A program made the position numbers and the translations under genes. This document shows, piece after piece, positions 26,320 through 34,467 of a stretch of DNA of 64,000 nt (position 1 is the first letter of the stretch; every line of letters starts with the position of its first letter). This DNA is from JBBQDZ01 sp038237515. Lineage in GTDB: Bacteria; Actinomycetota; Thermoleophilia; Gaiellales; Gaiellaceae. The DNA is taken from NCBI GenBank assembly GCA_038237515.1, contig JBBRYP010000011.1:15854-79853 (forward strand). Direction: 5' to 3'. A model generated the notes under the pieces. The model was not told where the DNA came from, searched no databases, and saw nothing but the letters and a program-made list of their open reading frames with translations.

Positions 26320-27061
26320 GTCGGCCGGCAACCGAGCGCGACGAGCCCGTCCGCAAGGCCCGGCAGCCGGTCCGCGAGGTGGTCGAGGACGCGAGCGAAC
26401 GGGGCACCGTCGAGGCTTGCAATCGGCCCGAGCCGCTTGCCGAGGATCGCGACGTCGACGAGCCCCGCCTCTTCGAGGAGCGCCCGCAGCTGCTCGGGGC
26501 CAAAGGCGCGCACATGGCCGAGGTCGCCGCCGAAGGGATGCCTGTACTCGAGAGCGTCGGGATACCGTCCGGCGAGCAACGTCAGGCGGTGCTTCCACCA
26601 GAGGATGTTCGGCGTCGACAGGACGACTGCGCCGCCCGGCCCCAGCACACGCGCGATCTCGCGCAGGAAGCCCTCGGTGTCGACGACGTGCTCGAGGATC
26701 TCGCCGGCCAGGACAATGTCGGCCTCGGCGTCCGCGAACGGCAGCCTCGCGACCATGCTGCCGTCCTCGAAGCGGTTGATCTGGTGGTGCCCGGCTCGAG
26801 GCCGCGGGCGCGCGCGAGCCGCGTCTCGTCGGGGTCGATCTCGAGGCCGACGAGCTCGGCCTGCGGGTAGCGACGGAAGCGCTCGAGGAGGAGCCCGCGG
26901 CAGCAGCCGAGGTCGATGATCCGCTTGCCGGAGAGGTCGCCGAGACGCTCCCGAAGAAGCCGATGCATCTTGGTGTAGCGGTGCTCGTTGTCGAGGAAGA
27001 ATGGCCGCTCGTAGCCCCAGCCGGCATCGAACGGCACCTCGAAGAGCGCAGAGTCGATCAC
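26316..27061 (-). pseudogene. SAM-dependent methyltransferase (class I) with one frameshift
   Basis: The N-terminal frame MIDSALFEVPFDAGWGYERP carries motif I (RIIDLGCCRGLLLERF) and the acidic loop LVGLEIDPDE. Near 26791, at a CCC (GGG on the sense strand), the frame changes. The second frame continues with HHQINRFEDG, LPFADAEADIVLAGEILEHV and RVLGPGGAVVLSTPN, a normal class I methyltransferase C-half. The span of 746 bases is one short of a multiple of three. The ATG at 27061 overlaps the coaBC stop. The substrate is unknown; the neighbouring nucleotidyltransferase hints at glycan or lipid work. Confidence 0.75.
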
Positions 27062-28239
27062 GCGGTACGCGGACGAACGGCGCCGGCCCGGAAGCGAGCC
27101 GCGACCTCGTCGAGGATGGCGGCCGCGATCGCCTGCTTCGGCGCTTTCGCGAGCCGGCGCTCGCCCTCGCGCGAAACGAGCACGACCTCGTTGTCGGCCA
27201 CATCGAAGCCGATGTCCTCGCGCGACACGTCGTTGTAGACGACGAGATCCACCCCCTTCGCGGTGAGCATCCCGCGCTTGCGCGCGAGGCCTTCCTCCCC
27301 GATGTCGGCGCCGAAGGCGACGAGGATCTGGCCGTTGCTGCGCCGCTCCACGAGCGCGCGCAGCACGTCAGAGGTGGGCTCGAGCGTCACCGTCCACTCC
27401 CGATCGTCCTTGTACCGCTTTCCGGCGACGAGATCGACTGGACGGTAGTCGGCCACGGCGGCGGCCATGACGACCGCATCCGCACCGTCCGCCCGAACGA
27501 GCGCTTCCCGGAGGAGATCGCCCGTGGTGGGCGTCGCGACCACCTCGACCCCGGCCGGGGGCGGCACCGAGAGGTTCGCGGCGAGGAGGGTGACGGAGGC
27601 TCCACGGCGCCGCGCCTCCTCCGCCACCGCGACTCCCATGCGTCCCGAGGAGCGGTTCCCGAGGAAGCGGACGGAGTCCAGCGGCTCCCGAGTCCCCCCC
27701 GCGCTCACGAGCAGGCGCCGTCCCGACAGGGAGTCCGCGGCCTCGAGCAGCGCAACGCATTGCTCGAAGATCGTCTCGGGCTCGCTCATGCGGCCGGGGC
27801 CGACGTCGCCTTCGGCGAGCTCGCCGGACTCCGGCCCGACCACGACCACCCTCCGCTCCCGCAGGAGCGCGAGGTTGTCCTGCGTCGCCGGGTGGGCCCA
27901 CATGCGCACGTTCATGGCGGGGGCGACGAGAACCTTCCCGCCGAAGGCAAGGGCGGTCTGGGTGAGCAGGTTGTCGGCGAAGCCGTGGGCGAGCTTCGCG
28001 AGCGTGTTGGCCGAGAGCGGCGCGATGGTGAGCAGGTCGGCGCCCGCAAGGTGCGGGTAGAGCTCCCGCGGAGCCTCGCGCCTCGCGAGCGCTTCGAAGC
28101 TGTGACCGGTCACGAACCGCTCCGCACCGGGCGTGAGAATCGGCGTCACCTCGTGCCCGGCTCGCACGAGGAGCCGGCAGAGCTCGCAAGCCTTGTAGGC
28201 CGCGATCCCACCGGTCACCCCCAAGAGAACGCGAGCCAT
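27058..28239 (-). CDS. coaBC: Bifunctional phosphopantothenoylcysteine decarboxylase/synthetase
   Basis: Coenzyme A synthesis: CoaB joins Cys to 4'-phosphopantothenate and CoaC (FMN flavoprotein) decarboxylates it. The N-terminal CoaC shows GVTGGIAAYKA, the catalytic-His region FVTGHSFEAL and VAPAMNVRMW. The C-terminal CoaB shows LVSAGGTREPLDSVRFLGN and the dimer/active-site motif FGADIGEE. 393 aa. It follows rpoZ across a gap that holds repeat copy 3. Confidence 0.95.
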   Translation of the reverse strand: MARVLLGVTGGIAAYKACELCRLLVRAGHEVTPILTPGAERFVTGHSFEALARREAPRELYPHLAGADLLTIAPLSANTLAKLAHGFADNLLTQTALAFGGKVLVAPAMNVRMWAHPATQDNLALLRERRVVVVGPESGELAEGDVGPGRMSEPETIFEQCVALLEAADSLSGRRLLVSAGGTREPLDSVRFLGNRSSGRMGVAVAEEARRRGASVTLLAANLSVPPPAGVEVVATPTTGDLLREALVRADGADAVVMAAAVADYRPVDLVAGKRYKDDREWTVTLEPTSDVLRALVERRSNGQILVAFGADIGEEGLARKRGMLTAKGVDLVVYNDVSREDIGFDVADNEVVLVSREGERRLAKAPKQAIAAAILDEVAARFRAGAVRPRTA

Positions 28240-28357
28240 GAGCGCATTGTGCCCTGTCCGACGAAGCGCGAGTCAGGACGGGCTTCACGCAGCCCGAGCG
28301 GGTTCACCCGCGTGAGTTCCTTTCTACTTCAGCCTGTCAGTGCGAACACAGTCCGCA

Positions 28358-28450
28358 GGCGGAGCCGGGTCTGCCCGGCGGGAGCCAACTGTGGGAGGCC
28401 CGTGCACCGCGAAGAAGGAGGGGTCCAGTAGGGGAACCCTGGGTTCCCCC
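28358..28450 (-). repeat. Dispersed two-palindrome repeat, copy 3 (short form)
   Basis: Block A lies at 28431-28450 and block B at 28358-28386, with the spacer shortened to 44 nt. CCTCCTT is present after block A in transcript direction. Between block A and the rpoZ stop, the rpoZ 3' end and half of block A are duplicated (CCGATAGCAGGGGAACC, then CCGATAACAGGGGGAACC). The rest of the 228-base coaBC-rpoZ gap (28240-28357) has nothing I recognise. Confidence 0.85.
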
Positions 28451-28467
28451 TGTTATCGGTTCCCCTG

Positions 28468-28692
28468 CTATCGGTAGGCGTACTTGATCTTGCCCTCGCA
28501 GATTTCCTCGAGGGCCATCGTCAAGTAGTTCTTCGAGCGCGACTCGACGAGGGGCGGTAGCTCGTCGAAGGTTCCTTCGCCGAGCTGGTGGTGGTAGTTG
28601 TTGATCTGCCGGGCGCGCTTCGCCGCCACGATCACGAGGGCGTAACGCGAATCGACTTGCTCGAGCAGATCGTCCACGCGGGGATAGATCAC
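28468..28692 (-). CDS. rpoZ: RNA polymerase omega subunit
   Basis: 74-aa polymerase assembly subunit. MIYPRVDDLLEQVDSRYALV, AAKRARQINNYHHQLGEG and the C-terminal LTMALEEICEGKIKYAYR are standard actinobacterial omega. It follows gmk with a 4-base overlap. Confidence 0.96.
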   Translation of the reverse strand: MIYPRVDDLLEQVDSRYALVIVAAKRARQINNYHHQLGEGTFDELPPLVESRSKNYLTMALEEICEGKIKYAYR

Positions 28693-29270
28693 GGAGCCAT
28701 GGTACCTGCACCGACGAGAGCTGCGGCGACGATCTCCGCCAGCTCACCCGCGGCGCGGTCGACGTCGTCATTCAAGACCACTCGGTCGAACTCGCCGGCC
28801 TGCTCCAGCTGCCGGCGCGCGAGGCCGAGGCGCTGGCCGATCTCGCCGTCGCTCTCGCTCGCGCGCAGGCGCAGGCGCCGCTCGAGCTCGGCGATCGGAG
28901 CCGTGATGAAGATCGTGAGCGCGCCCGGAACCTCCTCCTTGACGGTGAGCGCGCCTTCCGTTTCGAGCTCGAGTACGCAGGCGTGCCCGCGTCGGCGTGC
29001 TCGCTCGATCTCGGCACGCAGGGTCCCGTAGCGCCGGCCCGAGACGTAGGTGACGTGCTCCAGGAAGTCACCGCCGTCGACGCGGCGTGAGAAGTCCTCC
29101 TCGGTGAGGAACCAGTAGTCGCGCCCGTCCCGCTCGCCCGCCCGACGCGGTCGGGTGGTGGCGGAGACGGCAACCTGGAGCGCCGGTACCCGCTCGATGA
29201 GACGATCGATGAGCGTTCCCTTTCCTGCGCCGGAGGGCCCGGTGACGACGAAGACCGGTTTCTCCGACAC
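28689..29270 (-). CDS. gmk: Guanylate kinase
   Basis: Phosphorylates GMP to GDP. P-loop VVTGPSGAGKGTLIDRL and GMP-binding segments ATTRPRRAGERDGRDYWFL. The start is GTG at 29270 (MSEKPVFVVTGPSG), giving 193 aa. The GTG sits in the loop of a perfect hairpin and I see no good Shine-Dalgarno in front of it. Other in-frame starts lie further up, beyond the mihF stop. Downstream of mihF, coupled to rpoZ. Confidence 0.95.
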   Translation of the reverse strand: MSEKPVFVVTGPSGAGKGTLIDRLIERVPALQVAVSATTRPRRAGERDGRDYWFLTEEDFSRRVDGGDFLEHVTYVSGRRYGTLRAEIERARRRGHACVLELETEGALTVKEEVPGALTIFITAPIAELERRLRLRASESDGEIGQRLGLARRQLEQAGEFDRVVLNDDVDRAAGELAEIVAAALVGAGTMAP

Positions 29271-29282
29271 GCCGGAGAAACC
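29257..29282 (-). promoter_or_regulatory. Perfect 10-bp hairpin presenting the gmk start codon in its loop
   Basis: GGTTTCTCCG (sense), a 6-nt loop GCGTGT and CGGAGAAACC. The loop contains the GTG start codon of gmk. If it folds in the mRNA it would control start-codon access. Confidence 0.5.
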
Positions 29283-29328
29283 TAGACGGTTTCCGCCTGG
29301 TGGCCCAGGGTACGGCGAGCCCGCGCGA

Positions 29329-29658
29329 TCAGCGGTGGAAGAGCCCGACAAGCTCGGCCCGCTGGCGCTCCGACAGGCCGCCTACGGTCTTGGACTGGCT
29401 GATCCGGCACTGGTTCAGGAAGCGCGCGGCCTTGACGCGGCCGAACTTCGGGACGGCCATCAGCATGTCGAACACCTTCGCCGTCGAGACGAACTCCGGC
29501 GGGTCGTGGAGGATGACCTCGATGTTGGCGCGCCCCTCCTTCAGATCCTTCTTCAGCTGCGCCCGTCTCACCCTGATGTCGTTGGCCCTCTTGAGGGCCT
29601 CCATGCGCTGATCGAGCGAGCGGAGCGGGGCTTGGGCCTGGATCTGGGTCGGCACCAT
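29329..29658 (-). CDS. mihF: Actinobacterial integration host factor (mIHF)
   Basis: 109-aa DNA-bending nucoid protein restricted to actinobacteria. It contains AKVFDMLMAVPKFGRVKAAR, the family helix-two-turn-helix, and QCRISQSKTVGGLSERQRAEL. Encoded next to gmk as usual in the phylum. ATG at 29658. Confidence 0.94.
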   Translation of the reverse strand: MVPTQIQAQAPLRSLDQRMEALKRANDIRVRRAQLKKDLKEGRANIEVILHDPPEFVSTAKVFDMLMAVPKFGRVKAARFLNQCRISQSKTVGGLSERQRAELVGLFHR

Positions 29659-29682
29659 GGCGGGCCAGTCTAACAGCTTGAG

Positions 29683-30615
29683 TCAGGCGTGCAAACGCGA
29701 TCTTTGTGGCGGTTTTGCAGGTCTTTTTCCGACGACTTCCGTCGAGCGTTCGTCGAGCTTTCGTACCGTGCGCGGCTTCTCCGGGTGAGCGATCCCACGT
29801 GCCTCGTCGGCATGGCCGAAGCCGCGTGCAGCAAGCTCGGAAGCGAGCTCGGCGCGGATCCGGGCGGGCGCGAACGGGTCGGAGAAGAGGACGGTGCCGA
29901 GCCCGATCATCGTTGCTCCCGCGGCGATCAGGTCGAGTGCGTCGCCGCCGCTGGCAACGCCGCCCATGCCCACGATCGGAAGGTCGGTGGCAGCGCGGCA
30001 CGCGAGGACGGCGGCGAGAGCGACGGGTCGGAGCGCAGGCCCTGAAAGCCCTCCGGCGCGCGTGCCGAGCACCGGCTGCAGCGTACGCCGATCGAGCGCT
30101 GCCCCGCGCATGGTGTTGACGAGCGAGAGGCCGTCGGCACCGGCGGCGAGGCAGGCCCGCGCCGCCTCGGCGATGCTCCAGGTCGCGGGCGAGAGCTTGG
30201 CGTAGAGCGGCAGTCGCGTCACGGCACGGCAGGCGGCGACGATCTCGGCGGCCGACTCGGGTGCCTCGTCGACGTTCGGGCAAGAGAGGTTCAGCTCGAT
30301 CGTCTCGACGCCGGCGCACGCGTCGAGCGCACTGCAGCTCGACGCGTACTCGCGTGCGGCGAAGCCGCCGACGGAGACCCACAGGGGAACACCGAGCCCC
30401 CGCAGCCGGGGCAGCTGCTCTGCAGCGAAGGCCTCGATGCCCGGGTTTGCGAGGCCGATCGAGTTCAGCATCCCGACGTCTGTTTCTGCGATGCGCACGC
30501 CTCGATTGCCCCCCCGCGGCAAGGGGGTCACCGTCTTCGTCACGAAGGCGTCGAGCTCACGGGCCACCTCCGGCGCCGCCAGCGCATCGAGGCAGCCGGA
30601 GGCGTTCAGGAGCAC
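29683..30615 (-). CDS. pyrD: Dihydroorotate dehydrogenase, class 1B catalytic subunit
   Basis: FMN enzyme that oxidises dihydroorotate to orotate with electrons passing to PyrK. VLLNASGCLDAL, NSIGLANPGIEAF, ELNLSCPN, AKLSPATWSI, SLVNTMRGAALD and the FMN-phosphate loop GMGGVASGGDALDLIAAGATMIGLGT are present. The start is uncertain. The GTG at 30615 gives about 310 aa but trims the first beta strand; a GTG at 30720 lies in the inserted repeat. The 40-residue tail after ARGIAHPEKPRTV is Arg/Lys-rich. The N-terminal edge may have been remodelled by repeat copy 4. Confidence 0.9.
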   Translation of the reverse strand: MLLNASGCLDALAAPEVARELDAFVTKTVTPLPRGGNRGVRIAETDVGMLNSIGLANPGIEAFAAEQLPRLRGLGVPLWVSVGGFAAREYASSCSALDACAGVETIELNLSCPNVDEAPESAAEIVAACRAVTRLPLYAKLSPATWSIAEAARACLAAGADGLSLVNTMRGAALDRRTLQPVLGTRAGGLSGPALRPVALAAVLACRAATDLPIVGMGGVASGGDALDLIAAGATMIGLGTVLFSDPFAPARIRAELASELAARGFGHADEARGIAHPEKPRTVRKLDERSTEVVGKRPAKPPQRSRLHA

Positions 30616-31400
30616 GCTGCCTCCGATCGCGTCGCCGAAAAACGCCCCGCCGGCGGAGCCGGGCTTGGCCCGGCGGGAGCCGAAGCACGGCTCGCCCGGT
30701 CGGGGAAAGAGGGAGCGCACGGGGAAGCCATGGGTTCCCCTGCGATCAGCACCGGCCCGTCGATACAGAGCCTGTGCAGTGCTCCGTCGATCTCGACGGC
30801 GCAGCCGTAGCAGGCGCCGTAGCCGCACGCCATCGGCGCCTCCCAGGCGAGCTGCGCCCCGGGAGCGAGCGCACGGACGGCGTGAAGCATCGGCTCAGGT
30901 CCGCAGGCGAGCACGTCCCAGCCGGGCTCGAGCAGGTCCGTCACGAGCAGCGGCTCGACCACGACCTCCGCCCCGGGGACGAGCGCGGCCGCCTCGGCGT
31001 GTCGTGCGCTGCGGAAGCCGAGGATTGCGCGCGCTCGGCCGAGGGTCTGCGAGAGGTACGGCAGCGGGGCCACACCCACCCCGCCGCCGACGAGGAGCGG
31101 GCGCCTCACGTCCAGTCGAAACCCGTTCCCGAGCGGCCCCAGCACCCGCAGCTGCTCGCTCGGGTCGACGGCGCAGAGCGCACGGGTTCCCGGCCCGACC
31201 GGGTCGATCAGGAACCCCAGCTCGCCGCGCGGGGCGAGGCAGACGCTCATCGGGCGGGGCAGCAGGCGGCCGGGCGCCTCGACCATGAAGAACTGACCCG
31301 GCACACCGGGATCGAGGCCGCTGCGGGTCACGCGAAGCAGCGTGTAAGGCCCGACCGGCTCGGCTGCGACGACCCGAGTGCTAGTTCGCCGCTTCTGCAC
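30606..31400 (-). CDS. pyrK: Dihydroorotate dehydrogenase electron transfer subunit, C-terminus extended by a repeat
   Basis: FAD/[2Fe-2S] subunit that passes electrons from PyrD to NAD+. FAD motif LLPRPMSVCL, NAD-binding LVGGGVGVAPLPYL and the cluster ligands in ACGYGACYGCAVEIDG plus RLCIDGPVL. The family normally ends soon after that last motif. Here the frame continues about 40 residues through the dispersed palindrome before a TGA that overlaps pyrD. 264 aa. It overlaps the carB end by 20 bases. Confidence 0.9.
   Translation of the reverse strand: MQKRRTSTRVVAAEPVGPYTLLRVTRSGLDPGVPGQFFMVEAPGRLLPRPMSVCLAPRGELGFLIDPVGPGTRALCAVDPSEQLRVLGPLGNGFRLDVRRPLLVGGGVGVAPLPYLSQTLGRARAILGFRSARHAEAAALVPGAEVVVEPLLVTDLLEPGWDVLACGPEPMLHAVRALAPGAQLAWEAPMACGYGACYGCAVEIDGALHRLCIDGPVLIAGEPMASPCAPSFPDRASRASAPAGPSPAPPAGRFSATRSEAACS
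30652..30740 (-). repeat. Dispersed two-palindrome repeat, copy 4 (short form), inside the pyrK-pyrD junction
   Basis: Block A at 30721-30740 is degenerate (GGGGAAGCCATGGGTTCCCC). Block B at 30652-30681 is one base longer than the others. Spacer 39 nt. Polarity is again block A first after the upstream gene, but here the copy is translated as the end of PyrK. Confidence 0.8.
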
Positions 31401-34400
31401 GGATGCGCTCCTGGAGGGTGACCGCGGTCTCCGTGCGGGCGTTCGCGATCGCGTGCACGGCGGCGGCGGCGCCGGAGATCGTGGTGATGCAGGGGACGCG
31501 GGCGACGAGCGCGGCCTCGCGGATCAGGTACCCGTCGCTGCGGGCGCCGGACCCGCCTTCCGGCGTGTTCACCACCAGGTCGCAGCGCCCCCGACGCACG
31601 AGGTCGACGATCGTGGGCCCCTCCGCCCGCTCCGCCACCTTCCGCACGCGCTCGACCGTCAGTCCGGCGGCGGCGAGGGTGCGCGCGGTCCCGTCGCTCG
31701 CCAGCAGCTCGAAGCCGAGCCCGGCAAGCGCCGCGGCGACCGGGACGAGAGCGGGCTTGTCGGCGTCGCGAACGGAGAGGAACGCGGTGCCGCTCGCCGG
31801 GAGCGCGCGGCCCGCCGCCCGCTCGGCCTTGGCGAAGGCCGTCGGGAGGTCGGCCGCCGTCGCCATCACCTCCCCGGTCGCCCGCATCTCCGGGCCGAGC
31901 ACCGGATCCGCTCCCGGGAACCGCGCGAACGGCAGCACGGCGGCCTTGACGCTGACGGCCTTCGGGGGATGCTCGGGGGGCAGCGCGAGCTCGTGGAGCC
32001 GCGCACCGGCGGCCAGGCGGCAGGCGGCAGCCACCAGGTTCACACCGGTCGCCTTGCTGGCGAAGGGGACGGTGCGCGACGCACGTGGGTTCGCCTCCAG
32101 CACGGAGACCTCCCCTTCTGCGATCGCGAGCTGGACGTTGAGGAGGCCCACGACCCCGAGCGCGGGGCCGAGCCGGCGCACGATCGCCTCCAGCTCGCGG
32201 GAAGCGGACGGCGTCAGCGACGGGGCCGGCAGCACGCACGTGGAGTCGCCGGAGTGGACGCCCGCCTCCTCCACGTGCTGCATGACCGCCCCGATGTAGG
32301 TGTCACGCCCGTCGCAGAGGGCATCGACGTCGAGCTCGATCGCATTCTCGAGGAAGCGGTCGACGAGCGTCGGGCCGTGCGCGGCGTGGAAGGCGGCGAG
32401 GACCTGGCTTGCCCGGTAGCAGACGCGCATCGCCCGTCCGCCGAGCACGTACGACGGGCGCACGAGCACCGGGTAGCCGATCCGATGGGCGATCTCGCAG
32501 GCCTCGGTGCCGCTCTCGGCGATTCCCCAGGCGGGGCACAGGACGCCGAGCGAATCGAGCAGCGTCCCGAAGCGGCGCCGATCCTCGGCCAGGTCGACGG
32601 CCTCGAACGGTGTGCCCATGATCGGGAACCCCGCCTCCTCCAGAGCCCGCGCGAGCTTCAGCGGCGTCTGACCGCCGAACTGGATGACGACTCCCTCGGG
32701 CCGCTCGCGCTCGCAGACCGCCAGCACCTCCTCGACTCCCAGCGGCTCGAAGTAGAGCCGGTCGGAGGTGTCGTAGTCGGTGGAGACGGTCTCCGGGTTG
32801 CAGTTGACCATCACCGCCTCGTAGCCGAGCTCGCGGAAGCTCTGAGCGGCGTGGACGCAGCAGTAGTCGAACTCGATCCCCTGCCCGATCCGGTTCGGGC
32901 CGGAGCCGAGGATGACGACGGTGCGGCCGCCCGGGGGCAGCGCCTCGTCCCGCTCGCCGTAGGTGGAGTAGAAGTAGTTGGACGCTGCGTCGACCTCGCC
33001 CGCGCAGGAGTCGACGCGACGGTAGACCGGGTTCACCCCGAGCTCGCGCCGGCGCTCGCGCGCCCGTGCCTCGCTGGTTTCGCAGCGCACCGCGATTGCG
33101 GCGTCGGAGAGGCCGAGCCGCTTCAGGCGCAGCCAGTCGGCCTCCACGAGCTCGTCGAGGCCGGAGATCCCGTTGAGCGCCGAGCGGATCCGGGCGATTT
33201 CGCCGGCGAACCAGGGGTGCAGGCCCTCCCCCGGCTCGTCGATGCTCGCCCAGGGCGTCGCGGCTCCGGCGTCCAGCTCACGGGAGCGCATCGCCTTCAG
33301 GAAGGCTTCCGAGAAGCTGCGGCCGATGCCCATCGCCTCCCCCACCGACTTCATCTGCGTGCCCAGGGTCGGGTCCGCCCCGGGAAACTTCTCGAAGGCG
33401 AAGCGGGGAAACTTGACGACGACGTAGTCGAGCGTCGGCTCGAAGCTCGCCGGCGTGGTTCGCGTGAGGTCGTTCGGGATCTCGTCGAGCGTGTAGCCGA
33501 CGGCGAGCTTCGCGGCGACCTTCGCGATCGGATAACCCGTTGCCTTGGAGGCGAGAGCCGAGGAGCGCGAGACGCGGGGGTTCATCTCGATCACCCGGAG
33601 CTCGCCCGTCCGGCGCTCCCGCGCGAACTGGATGTTCGAGCCGCCGGTCTCGACGCCAACGGCGCGGATGACGGCGATCGCGGCGTCCCGCAGCTCCTGA
33701 TAGGCCTCGTCGGAGAGCGTCATCTGTGGCGCGACAGTCACGGAGTCGCCCGTGTGCACGCCCATCGGGTCGAGGTTCTCGATCGAGCAGACGACGACGA
33801 CGTTGTCCGCGCGGTCGCGCATCAGCTCGAGCTCGAACTCGTCCCAGCCCCGGACGGAGTCCTCCACGAGCACCTGGCCGATCGGGCTCTCCCGCAGGCC
33901 GCGCTCGACCTGGGCGAGCAGCTCCTCGCGCGTCCAGGCGAAGCCGCCCCCGTGCCCGCCGAGCGTGAAGGCCGGCCGGACGACGGCAGGGCCGCTTCCC
34001 CGCACCTGCTCGAGCGAGGTGACGATCTGCGAGGAAGGGACCTGCAGCCCGACGCTCTCTACCGCCTGCTTGAAGAGCTCGCGATCCTCCGCGCGCGCGA
34101 TCACCTCCAGCGGGGCGCCGATCAGCTCGATCCCGAGCTCGTCGAGGATCCCCGCCTCGCAGACCTCCCGCGCGAGGTTCAAGGCCGTCTGACCGCCGAG
34201 CGTCGGCAGGAGGGCGTCTGGGCGCTCGCGGCGCAGGCACTCGGCGAGGCCCTCGAGGTCGAGCGGCTCCAGGTAGGTGCGGTCTGCGAAGCCGGGGTCG
34301 GTCATGATCGTCGCCGGGTTCGAGTTGACGACGATGGTGCGGAAACCGTCCTCGCGGAGCACCTTCAGCGCCTGGCAGCCCGCGTAGTCGAACTCGCACG

Positions 34401-34467
34401 CCTGGCCGATCACGATCGGCCCGGAGCCGATCAGGCAGATCGAGTGAAGGTCAGGCCGCCTGGGCAA
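31381..34467 (-). CDS. carB: Carbamoyl-phosphate synthase large subunit
   Basis: Makes carbamoyl phosphate from bicarbonate, ammonia and 2 ATP. There are two homologous ATP-grasp halves; each starts with a GSGP motif (IGSGPIVIGQACEFDYAG, and LGSGPNRIGQGIEFDYCC). The C-terminal allosteric MGS domain ends CITTISGAAAAVHAI. The TTG at 34467 gives MPRRPDLHSICLIG, matching the family start; 1028 aa. It overlaps carA by 17 bases and pyrK by 20. Confidence 0.96.
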   Translation of the reverse strand: MPRRPDLHSICLIGSGPIVIGQACEFDYAGCQALKVLREDGFRTIVVNSNPATIMTDPGFADRTYLEPLDLEGLAECLRRERPDALLPTLGGQTALNLAREVCEAGILDELGIELIGAPLEVIARAEDRELFKQAVESVGLQVPSSQIVTSLEQVRGSGPAVVRPAFTLGGHGGGFAWTREELLAQVERGLRESPIGQVLVEDSVRGWDEFELELMRDRADNVVVVCSIENLDPMGVHTGDSVTVAPQMTLSDEAYQELRDAAIAVIRAVGVETGGSNIQFARERRTGELRVIEMNPRVSRSSALASKATGYPIAKVAAKLAVGYTLDEIPNDLTRTTPASFEPTLDYVVVKFPRFAFEKFPGADPTLGTQMKSVGEAMGIGRSFSEAFLKAMRSRELDAGAATPWASIDEPGEGLHPWFAGEIARIRSALNGISGLDELVEADWLRLKRLGLSDAAIAVRCETSEARARERRRELGVNPVYRRVDSCAGEVDAASNYFYSTYGERDEALPPGGRTVVILGSGPNRIGQGIEFDYCCVHAAQSFRELGYEAVMVNCNPETVSTDYDTSDRLYFEPLGVEEVLAVCERERPEGVVIQFGGQTPLKLARALEEAGFPIMGTPFEAVDLAEDRRRFGTLLDSLGVLCPAWGIAESGTEACEIAHRIGYPVLVRPSYVLGGRAMRVCYRASQVLAAFHAAHGPTLVDRFLENAIELDVDALCDGRDTYIGAVMQHVEEAGVHSGDSTCVLPAPSLTPSASRELEAIVRRLGPALGVVGLLNVQLAIAEGEVSVLEANPRASRTVPFASKATGVNLVAAACRLAAGARLHELALPPEHPPKAVSVKAAVLPFARFPGADPVLGPEMRATGEVMATAADLPTAFAKAERAAGRALPASGTAFLSVRDADKPALVPVAAALAGLGFELLASDGTARTLAAAGLTVERVRKVAERAEGPTIVDLVRRGRCDLVVNTPEGGSGARSDGYLIREAALVARVPCITTISGAAAAVHAIANARTETAVTLQERIRAEAAN

